The translations under genes were made by a program, and so were the position numbers. A stretch of DNA of 64,000 bases from Marchantia polymorpha subsp. ruderalis. Lineage: Eukaryota; Streptophyta; Marchantiopsida; Marchantiales; Marchantiaceae. Below the pieces are notes generated by a model, which saw nothing but the letters and a program-made list of their open reading frames with translations, was not told where the DNA came from and made no database searches. Location: NCBI GenBank assembly GCA_037833965.1, contig AP031359.1, positions 1,112,001-1,176,000 of the forward strand. Direction: 5' to 3'. How positions within the stretch are numbered: the first letter of the stretch is position 1; each line of letters opens with the position of its first letter. Positions 21,840 to 34,473 of the stretch are shown here, piece after piece.

Positions 21840-24800
21840 GGGGGGAGGCAAAAATATCCACTGAGGAAGCTTCTTGGGAGTCTTCCTCTCCTCCAAGCAG
21901 TACGTTTTTGGTTGTACCCGTCTCCAAAGTTTTGACTGCCCTCTTCAAATTGTATATTGTCCTTTAGCCACTTTTTGAGCCACCTCTTGCAACCGATAGA
22001 GCTAACTCTCTTCCGCCCCCAACCACCTTGAGTCTAATAGGCGCTACGTGGGTACCTCAAATTGGATGTTGGCCATTCACCAAGAAGCAAGGGGTTTGCT
22101 TAGTGGTGACCTTTTCAATTGTTTGATCCGCCCACAACGCAGCCGACAACTTAGTATCCCAATCGTGTGCGTGATTCACTGTCACCTTTAGCACGATCTT
22201 ACACAACAACCCGTTAGACTTCTTGGTTAGGCCGTTCGCCTTGGGGTTGTACGGGGTAGTCTTCCGATGCTTAATCTGGAAATGCTGTGTTAGATCTTTG
22301 ACCACATTATTTAAAGAATGGGTTCTGCAATTGCTGACTAGCTCAAGTGGACAACCATAACGCGTGATGATTAATTCGAACAGGAATTTTGCCACCGTGG
22401 CTGCGTCGTCTTTGCGAGTAGCATCCGCCTCTACCATCTTGGTTGCTTAATCTGTTGCCACCAGAATGTATCGACAGCGCGTATGCTTTGTAAGTGGATG
22501 TATTGGCCCCACGAAGTCAATCCCCCATTTTTCGAATGGTGCCAAGGGCATGATGGGCGTCAGGGGCCACCTTGTCGTAGGCGTAGGCCGGCCGGTCCTC
22601 TGACAGTTATTACACCTCTGAACATAAGTATTCTCTTTGCTCCATTTTATTAAAACAGTGTTCTCTGGGTCTGTGTAAAGTTTACCTGTCGACAGCGCGT
22701 ATGCTTTGTAAGTGGATGTATTGGCCCCACGAAGTCAATCCCCCATTTTTCGAATGGTGCCAAGGGCATGATGGGCGTCAGGGGCCACCTTGTCGTAGGC
22801 GTAGGCCGGCCGGTCCTCTGACAATTATTACACCTCTGAACATATTTGTGAACGTCCTTAAACATAGTAGGCCACCAATACCTTGCATTTACAATTTTTG
22901 TTACAGTGTTCTTGGTAGCGTAATGACCACCCGCATCTTCCGTATGCATCGCACTGATAACCCGTGGTACCTCTGAAGGCTCCAAGCATTGGCATAAGCG
23001 TTCGTCGACCATTTTCTTAAACAACACTCCCTGTTGAATCTGGTAGGGACCAGCCTTGTGATCGAAGACTGCCCGTTGCTCGACATCTAACCCCTCTGAG
23101 CATTACAGAGTGAGTAAATATTGATACAATTCCGCATATTGCGACTCGTTACTTGCCAACAACTGGAATAGTTGTTCATCAAAGAAATCAGCCATCAAAT
23201 CAGCTTCCTCCTGCTGTGTCAACAGTTGAGAGAGATAGTCCGCGTTCTCATGGTGAACGCCCTTCCTTGTCTGCAATGTGAATGTGAATTCCTGTAGCAG
23301 CAACACCCACCGAGCTATTTGTCCGGACAGATCTGCCTTCTTGACTAGATGCTGCAAGGTTAGTGGTTAACATGGAACACAAACTCGTATCAAATCAGGT
23401 AGTGTCGGAACTTCTTACAAGAGAACACCATTCCCAACGCATTCCTCTCAGTAGTGGTGTACTTCTTCTCGGCCGCAGACAGTTGTCGGCTCGCGAAATA
23501 GAGAGGGTAGTTCTTCTTATTGTCGTCCTTTTGACTAAGGACCACTCATATTGCATGTGCCAATGTATCCACATAGACATGGAACGGTTGATCCCAATAA
23601 GGGCTTTGCAACACAGGAGCAGTGGTCAACTTGACTTTGAGTGCCTCAAAAGCCGCATGTTGCTTCTCTCCCCATTCTTAGAGCTCATCTTTCTTCAATA
23701 GTTTGGTCAGGTCGGCTGCCAAGATGGCATACATATGTATGAATCTTCGATAGTAACCCACATGACCAAGGAATGCCCTCAACTCACACAAGTTCGTCGG
23801 AGATTCTAACGCAAGAATAACCTTAAGCTTCTCCGTGTCTACAGCAATGTCGCGAGACGAAACTCTATGATCCAACAAGATTCCACTGGTCATAAAAACT
23901 ACACCAACAGTCACCTCCCGACAGTCACTAGGGTTCACAACCCCTTCGGTGTGACTTGTCTCGCTCCTACCCAGCCCTATTGTTAATTGTGAATCTGTCT
24001 CCTCCTGGTTGTCCTCTAGCTCTTGCTCGACTGCACAACACGCGACGTAACGCACATCCCAAACATCGTCGTCCGAAGAAGTGTTGTCCTCAGCTGTGGT
24101 GTACCCCAAACTGGTGGAAGGCGTCTTGCCCTCATGCGGGATCTTAGCCCATGGGACAGTGATCAGAGCTCCTTCCGGGTCAGAGGGGTGCCGGAATTGG
24201 AGTCGTTTCCGCTGCCAGTCACACTGCACTCGCGCGCCATAGAGCCATGGCCGCCCAATCAAAACGTCATACCCCTTTTTCATTAGGGGCTGCAAAATAA
24301 TATAAGTTAGCGGGAAGGGCACCCCTCCTATGATGGTCTTAATGTCCCGAAATATGCCCAAATGCATTCTGCGGGTCTGATCTACTAATCCAACACGCGC
24401 AACGTAGGTTTAAAGGTATGGAACCCCAAGGAGTGATGTTGACTTCTTCTGTCATGATGTTGACTCCAGAACCGCAGTCAACTGGCACTTTGAGCAGGGT
24501 GCATCCACCGATTTCCACATCCATCTCCGGGGGTCTCAAATCCTCACCCATCACGTGGTATACGCCTGGAAGTTTTACCGTACAGGGTTTGCATGAACGA
24601 CGTAGGGATAACATCAGCATCTTGCAATACGTCTTGTTATCTTCCAACAATTGGTGAAAAGTAATATTAGCTCGCTGGTTCCCCATGTCCTCCACAATAT
24701 CGTAATGAGGGCTTTGGGCAGCAGCAGCCACCCTACGCCCCTATTCTGCTCTTGTCGGAGGATCGGCAGAAGGCGCATACGTCTTCCGGTTCTCGGAAGG

Positions 24801-25913
24801 CGTTTTAGCACGCAATGCTTCCTTTAGAAGCTCACTTACTTCATCCTTAATGTCGGGAATATAGTCACGTCTTAGGATTTGAACCGAAGCCTCATCGACC
24901 TTCGCAACTGGTTTCTCCAAAGGCGTCTTGCCTACCTCCGAAGGCGTAGCCAAAATTGGGGTGTCCGACCTCCTGGCACCCTTCTTCTCTCCTTTCGCTC
25001 CACGGCCCTTGGTCTTCCAGCCTCGCTTGTGTACCTCCCGCAGGTTCTCCTTCAGACACTTGGCACTGCGCGTCTCCACCTTGCCGCACATGACTTCTTC
25101 TTTCGGCCACACGTCCTCCTCTTGGTTCTTCTCTGGACTAAGGTCTACTTGATTGACCTGAACATCGTTCTTGTTAGGCGGTGTTACAAAGCGTACTGTT
25201 GGTCGCGGGGCCTGTGGTTGATCGCACTCCACCGTCGTGTGACCTTGCTTCACACAGTTGCTGTACATGGGTACATACCCCATCGGCCTTCTTGGATGAG
25301 GACAGTTAGGTGAGAAGTGCCCCACTTCTCCACAGTTGTAACAAGCGTTAGTGGCTGGTTGAGCATACGCCTCAGGAGGAGCCATGCGTCTCTTAGGCAA
25401 CGTGGTTGCCATTTCCCGTGGGGCGAAACGCGGTATCTGCACCGGCTGAATGGGAGTGGTACATGATGCCGACTGAATCGCGTAGGCGGCGTCTTCACTG
25501 GGTTCCCCATAGTAGTTATGATTCTCCCACTAGGGTGCCCAGTCGACCGCATTCACAAGATAGGTGGGCCGAGTGGACATGCACTCTGTATTGGCATGCC
25601 CCACCTTTCCACACGTGATGCATCAGAGGTTCGCTCGTTACCTTGCCGGCGACTTCCGCCGGTCCTGGACGCCGACAACATGGACCTTCAAGTCCGCAAT
25701 ATCCTTAACCAATGTTTCCACCTTGGAGACCATGTTGCTAGAGCCTTTTTTTGGTTCGGCCATTCGCTTTCTCTTCTTCTTTCTGGAAGCACGCTTCTTC
25801 TTCTTCTTCTCTTCTTCCGAAGAGGAGACTCCTCCTCTGAAGAGGTACTCCCTTCTTCTGAGGAGGGTTCTTCCAACGAGGGTGTGGCTTCTCTCCGTTT
25901 CCTCCGTCCACCC
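21840..25913 (-). mobile_element. Ty3/gypsy gag-pol fragment (NC, PR, RH, IN)
   Basis: Read on the minus strand, parts follow in normal order. A zinc-knuckle nucleocapsid (CYNCGEVGHFSPNCPHP, about 25340) is followed by a second Cys-rich box, and an aspartic protease has the site PVDCGSGVNIM (about 24480) and the flap-side GYDVLIGRPWLYGA (about 24250). Next come the RT/RNase H connection (LRAFLGHVGYYRRFIHMYA, about 23760) and RNase H tail (GQIARWVLLLQEF, about 23310). The integrase zinc domain and core (YWWPTMFKD, CQRTGRPTPTTRWPL, GIDFVGPIHPLTKH) and end (GCPLELVSN) are last. Most of the RT itself is absent. The copy is a broken fossil with many breaks. Downstream, 21840-22050 holds the decayed integrase C-terminus. 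Confidence 0.9.
22473..22844. repeat. Near-identical 156-bp direct repeat within the integrase region
   Basis: The block at about 22473-22628 recurs at 22689-22844 with, as far as I can see, one base difference (TGACAGTTATT versus TGACAATTATT), separated by about 60 bases. Such near-identity inside an otherwise diverged fossil points to a recent local duplication or an assembly artefact. Confidence 0.8.
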
Positions 25914-26656
25914 TGTGATAGCCCACCCAAGGCTAAATTGCTATATAACAGCAAAGGATTGATTCCACAGAGACGGAGGCAACACACAGAGTACAAAGTG
26001 TCACGTTTTAACAGACTATTGAGGAGTTTGAATTCTCAGGGTACTGTCACTTCCAGAAAAACTACAAGTGCTCAACTCGGAGGTCACTTAGAGGACACAT
26101 AATGCAGCGTAGTACACCCCAACACACACCTGAAACTGTAAAAGCATAACTCAGAGGTCGATCAAGACCTCCACTTAAGATTCAGGGGGAAGTTTCCCAA
26201 GAGTACGCTCAGAGGATCTGCAGGTAGTCACCCAACTCCGAATTTGCTTAAACCCTGTCACTAGTCATTGCTAGTGCAAAGCATTTGGGTTGGACTTTCT
26301 ACTTTTGATGCGGTACCTTCGTCAAACCGAAGTTCCTCTCACGCGGTGAACAACACACTCAACTCACAAAACGCGCAGAGAATACAAAAATCCGATTTGA
26401 GAAACCAGGTTGAGAAAAGACCCAGTGTTACAACTTAACAGTCTATTGACGAGTTTGAATTCTCAGGCACTTGTCATTCCCAGAAATACTACAAAGGCTA
26501 CTCCCGAAGGCGCCTCAAGCAGCGTAACACACACAACCTGAATTCAACCAAGGCTTACTCCGAAGTTAACAAAACTTCACTTTGGTATTTAGGGAGGAAA
26601 ATCCCGAAGGAATACAAACAAGAAAAATTGTCTGAAGGTGTAAGTCCGAACTTGCT
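25914..26656 (-). mobile_element. LTR 3'-end fragment (A-type)
   Basis: In reverse complement it ends GGGTGGGCTATCACA at 25914 and contains both halves of the doubled 430-bp unit. It stops near 26656, where the orientation of LTR sequence flips. Its end abuts coding-like sequence of the gag-pol fragment on the left. No primer site lies at the junction. Confidence 0.75.
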
Positions 26657-28037
26657 TTACGCCTTCAGCGGTAAGTTCCTTCGCCCCAACACCTTCGGCA
26701 CTAGCGCCTTTGTCGCTAGCGCCGCCTTTGTCGATAGGTTTTGCCTTCGACGTAAGGAAGGCCTTCGCCTCTAGGATTCTCCTTCGGTGGAGAGATGCGC
26801 CTTCGGCGGAGAAAGAAAAGACAAAGGAGTCGGCGGAAGTCCGTATCTTCGCCGCAAGCGCCTTTGTCGCTACTGCCCTCGGCACAAGCGCCTTCGGCGG
26901 TACGCAAGCGGAGAACAGCGTCGGCGGAAATTGGCAGAATCAAGATTGAACGTACACGCGTGTGAGTGCGCACAACGGCGGAGCGTGAATTCGAGCGTGC
27001 GAATTGGGCCGTTACGCCTCCGTGCCGGCATCGCATTCAAGCGGGCCGCGGCCAAACCAAGTGTCAAACGTTGGGCGATTTGATCGCCGAACGAAAGAAC
27101 TCGCCCTCATTCTCACTCTCGCATTTTCAATTTCGCATCCGCCGGAGCTTGCGACGCGCAGTAGGGTAATTCGCAGTGATCTTGCAGAGAGATTTCTAAG
27201 TGTGGCAAGAGTGTGCGGATTTTTGAGAGTGCAGGAGTGTGCAGAAGTAGAATCTTGCGAGAGTCTTGTTGAGAATTCGCTAAGCGCTCGCGGAGAACTT
27301 GCACGGAGAGATTACTGGAGTGCGCACACCGAGCTCGCACACAGAGAGTTAGCGGAGAGCTCGCGGAAAGATTGAGTGAGTGCGCGAGAAGTGTAGAGAG
27401 AAATTGCAGCGAGTCCATCCGAGCTTCCGATGCGTAGTAGCGAGTGCAGGGAGTTGCAAGAAGCTCGTGTCAGTGGAGAAATTGAGTGCGCAGGAACTTG
27501 CAAGAAGATGGCCCGGTCCACTCAACTGCGGATCGTTCCGCTGAAAGTGCAATAGATTGATCTGCGCGCATTTCAGAACGAGCTGTCGGCGGTGAAGCTC
27601 GATTTCCTCCTATGGGGATGGAATTGGGTGTGTCCGGAGATGGTACGCGAGTGGCTACGGGAGAGAAACCAACCTCCGCGCGGTTTTCGACCGCATCCGG
27701 AGAGGTGGCAGGTCAGTGATTGGGAACAAGTTTTAGGAGGGTGCGTGGGAGAGGAAGGCGACCTTCTCTTCGAATGCGAGAGTGTGCAAGTCACAAAGGA
27801 AGAAAAGATTTCCTTTGGTGCCCTTTTCAAGAACAGCAAGTCCAGCAAGAACGGGTATAAGACCCGTGACTACAAGGATCGCATGCGGAGGAATGTCGCC
27901 GTAGCACTCCTCCAGATTTTATAGCCGCACCGGACCACCTACATGACTTCTTGGCAGGTGAGGTTTGTGGAGCTGGCGTTGACAGGAGATCCGAACCATT
28001 GAGCTCAGATTCTGTGGAAGGCAACGCGACAGCACGC
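26657..28037 (+). mobile_element. A-type LTR fragment: leader and start of LTR gene, plus orientation
   Basis: From 26657 the sequence matches the reverse complement of 33060-33500, so it is LTR leader in the opposite orientation to its left neighbour. It has many GCCTTCGGC motifs, then a leader with degenerate repeats of GAGCTCGC and GAGAGATT type (27180-27500). The LTR gene starts at ATG 27508 (MARSTQLR...), with KLDFLLWGWNWVCPEMVREW, PPRGFRPHPERWQVSDWEQV and NGYKTRDYKDRMRRNVAVAL. It is cut at 28037 by the next LTR. A fossil, truncated at both ends. Confidence 0.75.
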
Positions 28038-29005
28038 TGTTATAACCCAACAAAGGCTAAAACTGCAGTATAGCAGCAAAAAGGTCGAACCCACAAGGAC
28101 AGAGTCAACACACAGAGTGCTAAATGTCACGTTTTAACAGACTATTGAAGAGTTTGAATTCTCAGGCGACTGTCACTCCCAGAAATACAGTAAGTGCTCA
28201 ACTCGGAGGTCACTCGGAGGACGCATAGTGCAGCGTAGTTCACCCCAACACACACCTGAAACTGGAAAAGCAGAACTTAGAGGCTGATTGGGACCTCCAC
28301 TCAAGGTTCCAGGGGAAAGTTTTCCACGAGTACACTCAGAGGATTTGCAAGTAGTGTTCTCCAACTCAGAATTGTTAACTCTGACCGCTAGTGCAGAGCA
28401 TCCGGGTTGGACTTCCTACTTCGAATGCGGTACCTTCGTCAAATCGAAGTCACTCACACGCGGTGAACAACACACTCAACTCACAAAACGCGCAGAGAAT
28501 ACAGAACTCCAAACTGAGAGACTATGTTGAGAAAAGATCCAATGTCACAACTTAACATTCTATTGACGAGTTTGAATTCTAAGGCACTAGTCATTCCCAG
28601 AAATAATGCGGAGGCTACTCCCGAAGGCGCCTCAAGCAGCGTACAACCTGAATTGACAACCAAGGTTTACTTGAAGTAACAAAACTTCACTTTGGCATTC
28701 AGGGGGAAAAATCCCGAAGGAGTACAAACAGGAACAATCACCCGAAGGTATAAGTCCAAACTGCTCAGGTTCTAACTAGACTACACTAGCTTAGAGCATT
28801 CGGTCAAAGGCCTTCAGCTACAAAATGCGGTAACTTTGTCAAGCTGTAGCTCCTCTTGCGCGGTGACAGAACTAAGGACACAAACACGCAGAAAAAATGA
28901 GTTCCTGAACTACACTTCCGAAACTGGAAAAATCTCTAAGGCAAAACGCCTTGAACTACTTTATACCTTCTAAGTCCTAACTAACACTTTACTCTATGCT
29001 ACATG

Positions 29006-31346
29006 TCATCTACTATGCCTCCTGTGCAAAGGTTGGCCGCGCACTTCCTCCCTACCAAACCAGTTTTCGGCCCTACTGCGCAGTCCCAGCCGCAGCAACA
29101 CCGCGGTCACCTCTGCCTTGAGGTTTGCAATGGCGTCTCGCGACCTCGCCACGAAGGAATCTAACTGCTTCGCCACTAGCGTCGGCTCCACCTGTCACCC
29201 GACATCAAGGCCGCCGCACGAATCTCTAACTCGCGCAAGGTAATTCTCTTTCGCGCTGCCACCTCCCAGAGAGTGTAACCTTTCATACACTGATTCACGC
29301 GCGCGACTAACTCCTCTCGCGTGCAGTCTGTCGCGTGCCGGTTTTCGCCTTCAAATTCCACTAACTGCAGCTCCGCATCCGCATGTTGCGCTCTCAATTC
29401 GTCGCATTGCGATTGCAGGCAACGCAGTAACTCTTCATCTGCCTTGCGTGTGATCTGACACTGCTCCAGCAACCGCGTCTGCCGCACGCCAAGGTGCTAT
29501 TCTGAATTCGCTCTAAATGAAGCCCCGCCTCAATCGTTGCGCACTGCTTCTCAAATTCGCGCTGGGCCTTGGCTACTATGTCATCGCGCAGCTGTGGTAC
29601 TCCCTTCTGCAGTTTCCGCGAGAGTGTGAGATGTCTGTGCAGGACATCGTTCTTCTCCTCCAACTCTCTGCACTGGCGGTCTAGGGAAATCAGTACGGGA
29701 TTTGTCGCGACTTTGATTCGCGTCCGATTCCGCACCAATTCGACGTAGGATCCCCGATGGCGGGGATCAGCATACTTCGCCGCCTTGCGATCAAGGTTCC
29801 GCAACAGTGGTACCACCTGCTCGCACAACACTCCTGTCGGCGTGCCTTGCACCGACTCCACTACCTGCCCTTCCGAACTCGACTCGTCTTCTGAGTCGAG
29901 GATCTCTGTCGCCACAGAAATCCTCGGCGATTCCCTGGAACTGAGTCGCGTGGCTTCTGCTGCTGCGACCCCCGCTCCACTCCCTACTAAGATCTCTAAC
30001 GCGGTGGGAGATCAGGCTTCTTGCGGGCCCGCTTGTCCTACCCGATCTGCTACCGCCAAAGGCGCTTGTGCCGAAGGCGGCTGTGCCAAAGGCACACGTG
30101 TCTCCTCCTTCCGGCCTTCGTCCTTGGCCGATTCCTCAAGTTGGGTCTGCGCCAAAGGCTCTTGAGCCGAAGGCTCCTCCCTACACTTCTCCTGCGCCGA
30201 AGGCTCTTGACCCAAAGTCAAGTCGTCGAAAAGTACTTGCTCCGAGGCGAAGCACATGTCCTTCGCTGGCACAGTGGTCGGTGCCGCATGCCGTCTTCCT
30301 TGGTCCGAAGGCCTTCTTGCTTCCTCCGAAGGCGTTTGTGCCTTCGGTGTAGGAAGGTCCGCAATCCTCCCGCTAACTTGTGCACTCGCATCCTCCCCCG
30401 AGGATGGCGAGTTTCTTCCCTCCACGGCTCGTACGGTGTCCGCGCTGCTTGCCGGCCGAACGAGCTTGCGAGCTTTCTGCTTTGGCCGAGTGGAGGGCTC
30501 CTGAATCGCCCGACTTCAGGCGGGAGCAGCAGAAGCTTCTCGCTGACTCTGCTCCGCCTCTCCATTCCACTTCCGCTTCCGTGGCACTTGTGCTGCTCGC
30601 GGTTCTTCTTCTACTCTTGGTCGAGCTGGTGGTGTGCATGCGGGTGTCTCCTCCGTGTCGGTGTCGACCTTGACGTCCTTCACGTACCTGCCCGGATTGC
30701 TGCGTGACAGCAAGGGGAACTGCACTCCCGTCGTGGCTGTCAAGCACCCCATCGACCGATAGAAATTAATCAAGAAGGGGGAGAGGTGATTGATCGATCC
30801 CCCCTTCTCCTCCTGCGCGTGCTGTCGCGTTGCCTTCCAGAGAATCCGAGCCCAATGGATCGGAGCTCTAGACAACGCCAGCTCCACAAACCCCACCTGC
30901 CAAGAAGTCATGTAGGTGGTTCGGTGCGGCTGCAAAGTTTGGAGGAGTGCTACCGCGACATTCCTCGGCAAGCGATCCTTGTAATCACGGGTCTTGTACC
31001 CGTTCTTGCTGGACTTGTTGTTCTTGAATAAGGCCCCGAAGGAAATCTCTTCCTCCTTCGTGACCTGCACACTCTCACATTCAAAAAAAAGGTGGACTTC
31101 TTCTCCCGCGCACCTTCCCAACACTTGCTCCCAATCGCTAACCAGCCATCTCTCCGGATGCGGTCGGAATCCGCGCGGAGGTTGGTTCCTCTCCCGCAGC
31201 CACTTGCGTACCGTCTCCCGACACATCCAATTCCATCCCCATAGGAGGAAATCGAGCTTCACCGCAGTCAGTTTGTTCTGAAATGCGCGTAGACCAATCT
31301 GCGGCACTTTCAGCAAAACTAAACGCAGCTGGGTGGACCGGGCCAT
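29006..31346 (-). pseudogene. LTR-borne gene of the 28038-33887 LTR (lineage A)
   Basis: The start codon is at 31346 (MARSTQLRLVLLKVPQIGLR). The N-terminal domain is well kept: KLDFLLWGWNWMCRETVRKW, VLGRCAGEEVHLFFECESVQ, HRTTYMTSWQVGFVELALSR, IHWARILWKATRQHA and LSPFLINFYRSMGCLT. The linker is basic and rich in PSAQ and PTPKA words. The distal part has GTPTGVLCEQVVPLLRNLD, YVELVRNRTRIK, a coiled coil and LRELEIRAAALMSGD and VLLRLGLRSRAEN motifs. It is broken, with several breaks, mostly in the distal half. Function unknown. Confidence 0.75.
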
Positions 31347-31449
31347 TGAACTTCTTGCAAGTTCCTGCACACTCCTTCTCTCTACCGACGCAAACTTCTT
31401 GCTTCTCTCTGCGCACTTGTTATTGCGCGTTGGGAGCTCAAGCAAACTT

Positions 31450-32876
31450 CGTAATAACCCACCAAAGGCTAAAATTGCAGTATAGCAGCAAAAAGGTCGA
31501 ACCCACAGGGACAGAGGCAACACACAGAGTACTAAATGTCACGTTTAACAGACTATTGAAGAGTTTGAATTCTCAGGCGACTGTCACTCACAGAAATACT
31601 GCAAGTGCTCAACTCGGAGGTCACTCGGAGGACGCACAGTGCAGCGTAATTCACCCCAACACACACCTGAAACTGGAAAAGCACAACTAAGAGGTCGATT
31701 AGGACCTCCACTCAAGGTTCAGAGGGAAAGTTTCTCACAAGTACATTCAGAGGATCTACAGGTAATGTTCCCCAACTCCGGATTGTTAACTCTGACTGCT
31801 AGAGCAGAGCATCCGGGTTGGACTTCCTACTTTGGATGCGGTACCTTCGTCAAACCGAAGTCAATCACACGCGGTGAACAACACACTCAACTCACAAAAC
31901 GCGCAGAGAATACAAGAACCGAACTGAGAAACTCAACTGAGGAAAGATCCAGTGTCACACCATAATAGTCTATTGACGAGTTTGAATTCTAAGGCACTAG
32001 TCATTCCCAGAAATACTGCGAAGGCTACCCTCGAAGGCGCCTTAGACAGCGTACAACCTGAACTGTTAACCAAGGTTTACTCGAAGTAACAAAACTTCAC
32101 TTTGGCATTTAGGGGAAACATCCCGAAGGAGTACAAACAGGAACAATCACCCGAAGGTGTAAGTCCGAACTGCTCAAGTATCTAACTAGTACACTAGCTC
32201 TGAAGATTTGGCCGAAGGCCTTCAACTACAAAATGCGGTAACTTCGTCAAGCTGTAGCTCCTCTTGCGCGGTGACAGAACTAAGGACACAAACACACAGA
32301 GAAAATGAGTTCCTGAATTGCACTTCTAAAACTGGAAAATTTCCAAGGCAAGACGCCTTGAATTACTTTATACAATCTCGTTGAAACGAATGTGTTGAGC
32401 TCTTTGCAACACAACCCTAACTAATTCAAGGCGTTACAAATTGAGAAAGTTATGAGGGATTCACTCTTGCGCCGAAGTCGTACCGCCGAAGTCGCTCTAC
32501 CGTCGAAGGCCCCAGATATCAGTAACTTGCGACACTCATAACTGAATGATGCCTTATCCGTTCCAATAGTTCTTGGGCTCGTTAGAACAAGCGTGTCGAG
32601 GTCTTTTCAACAAAACCCTAACTAAGTCAAAGCGTTATGAATTGAGAAAGTTATGAGGGATATACCGCCAAAGGCACTCAAAGCGGTCCTGCAGCATGAA
32701 CCGCCCGTTCCGTCCCAAGCGTCCGACTGTGGCCTAAGCCCAAAACCCTTAGACTGCCCTCAATCCTCTCTTTTCACTCTATTTATTGTACCATTTACAA
32801 TTTACAACTGCTACCGCGGTACTTACTATTCAAAAATGTTTTAGTTCCGACGAAAAACAAAAAGTGGGTTACCACA
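31450..32876 (-). mobile_element. Short solo LTR without the gene, nested in an A-type LTR
   Basis: On the minus strand it starts TGTGGTAACCCAC at 32876 and ends GTGGGTTATTACG at 31450. It keeps the TATA-like box, a short leader and the doubled 430-bp unit, but has no gene and is only 1.4 kb. The flanks AACTT (31445-31449) and AACTC (32877-32881) agree at 4 of 5 bases, a plausible aged target duplication, and the surrounding leader sequence continues across the gap when compared with 27380-27440. It shows that a gene-less LTR form exists. Confidence 0.75.
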
Positions 32877-33887
32877 AACTCGCTGTAATTTCTCTCTACA
32901 CTTCTTGCGCACTCCCGCAATCTCTTTGTGCAATGTCTCCGCGAGCTACTGCGATTGCACACTCTCCTCACACTCAGCGATCACTCCGCAAGTCCTCCGC
33001 GAATTCTCCTACTGCGTGTTGCGAGCTCTGACGGATGTGAAAGTGAAAATGCGAGAGTAAGAGTGCGAGTGAGTTCTTCCCTTGGCGATCAAGATCGCCC
33101 AACGTTCGACACTTGGACTAGCCGCGCCGCGCTTGAATGCGAGGCCGGCGCGGAGGCGTAAAAGCCCAATTTGCACGCTCAAATTCACGCTCCGCCGTTG
33201 CGCGAACTCTCACGCTTGTACGTTCAATCTTGATTCCGCCGAAGCTGTTCTCCGCTCACGTATCGCCAAAGGCGCTCCGCCAAAGGCGTCTACCGGCGAA
33301 GGCGCTTGCGGCGAAGACACGTCTTACGCCGACTTCTTTGTCCTTTCTGCTTCCCCCGGAGGCGAGTCGTTTCGCTGAAGGCGCATCTTTCCATCGAAGG
33401 AAAATCTTAGAGACAAAGACCTTCCGTACGCCAAAGGCGAAACCTATCGACAAAGGCGCTTGTGCCGAAGGCGTTAGGGCGAAGGAACTTACCGCCGAAG
33501 GCGTACAGCCAAAGGCGTACAAAATGACAAGGTCGATTTCCCTTGAGACGAAGGCGTCCGTCGCGCATGCCTCGTGCGTCCTCAGCGACAGCTCTTCTCG
33601 AGACGTCTGCGCCGAAGGCTTTTCCTTCTGCTTGCGCCAAAGGCGCATCGCCAAAGACACCTCAAAAAAGGAGCTGTTGCCAAAGGCGCTTTCCCTAGTA
33701 GGAACCGTCTGCGCTGAAGGCGCCGGACCTCGGTCTTGGCCCCTCCCAACTCCTGGATTCTCCGTGACCCGTGATCCTCCTTTTTCACTCTATTTTATGT
33801 ACTGATTACTATTTACAGTTGCGGCTGCGGTACTTGTTTTCCAAAAATATTTTAATTCCGCACAAAAACAAAAAGTGGATTACCACA

Positions 33888-34473
33888 AGGCCATTTGGGT
33901 CAGTACTCTTGTGATTGTACCAGCTGCATGCTTTCTTCCGCAGTAGGCTGGGAAAAATCCGTAGCCTATCGTCATCGCTGGTTCCACGGTTGGTAATGGA
34001 CACTGATTCAAAGAGTTTGATATACGAGTCCGCATCATCATCGTCTCCTCTTTCCTTAAACTTCGGATACGAATATTTTGTAAAAGGTTGAGAGAACACC
34101 GGGCGAGGGTTTGCTTGAGTGTCGGCCATTGGAAATCTCGACGATGGACTACCCTCAAGTTTAGATGGGATCCCGCGAATCGCTCTTTTAGCAGTATTGT
34201 TGGCACAAGGGGTGAATTTGATGCATTGAGGAGCCCTTCTTCACTAGCTTCTGTCGGCCTTGGGTTTGGTAAAGGTTCCAATGTTTTAGTTTTCTTTTTC
34301 TTCAGCCGCTCTTCTTCTACGGCTTATTCCAAATCTCGACGGATTTTTTGTGCGGCCCGCGCACTTACTTCATCCACGTCCTCTCCCGTCGACATTCACT
34401 GTGCATTTCTACACACGTACTCTTGTGCTGACGCTCTGTTCCTGGCAGCGGTGCCAAAATAGTAGTTTATCTA
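33888..34473 (-). mobile_element. gag start and primer-binding site of a Ty3 element
   Basis: Directly next to the LTR at 34474, on the minus strand, the sequence TTGGCACCGCTGCCAGG (34457-34441) is a primer-binding site. It resembles the TGGCGCCGTTGCCGGGG site of plant Athila/Tat elements, usually assigned to tRNA-Asp (from memory). Downstream is a gag start with YPKFKERGDDDDADSYIKLF and RKKACSWYNHKS, the latter typical of gag in this group. It is truncated at 33888 by an LTR. A broken fossil. Confidence 0.82.

Larger units (their letters stand above)
28038..33887 (-). mobile_element. A-type LTR with internal gene, itself holding a nested solo LTR
   Basis: On the minus strand it starts TGTGGTAATCCAC at 33887 and ends TTGGGTTATAACA at 28038, with the full A-type order: TATA-like box (about 33790), hairpin-rich leader (33230-33740), gene (31346-29006) and doubled unit (28960-28090). 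A solo LTR occupies 31450-32876; without it the LTR is about 4.4 kb, close to the 4.6 kb copy at 58629. The flanks (CACGC and AGGCC) do not match, so it is not a simple solo LTR. It lies between a plus-strand LTR gene and a gag fragment. Confidence 0.75.

Noticed and set aside
30021-30707. Long plus-strand frame of 228 aa rich in Arg and Leu
   Set aside because: Low-complexity shadow of the minus-strand linker that is full of CGCCGAAGGCG motifs.
28038-33887. Simple solo LTR with target duplication
   Set aside because: The flanks CACGC and AGGCC do not match, so only the LTR call and the nested insertion are claimed.
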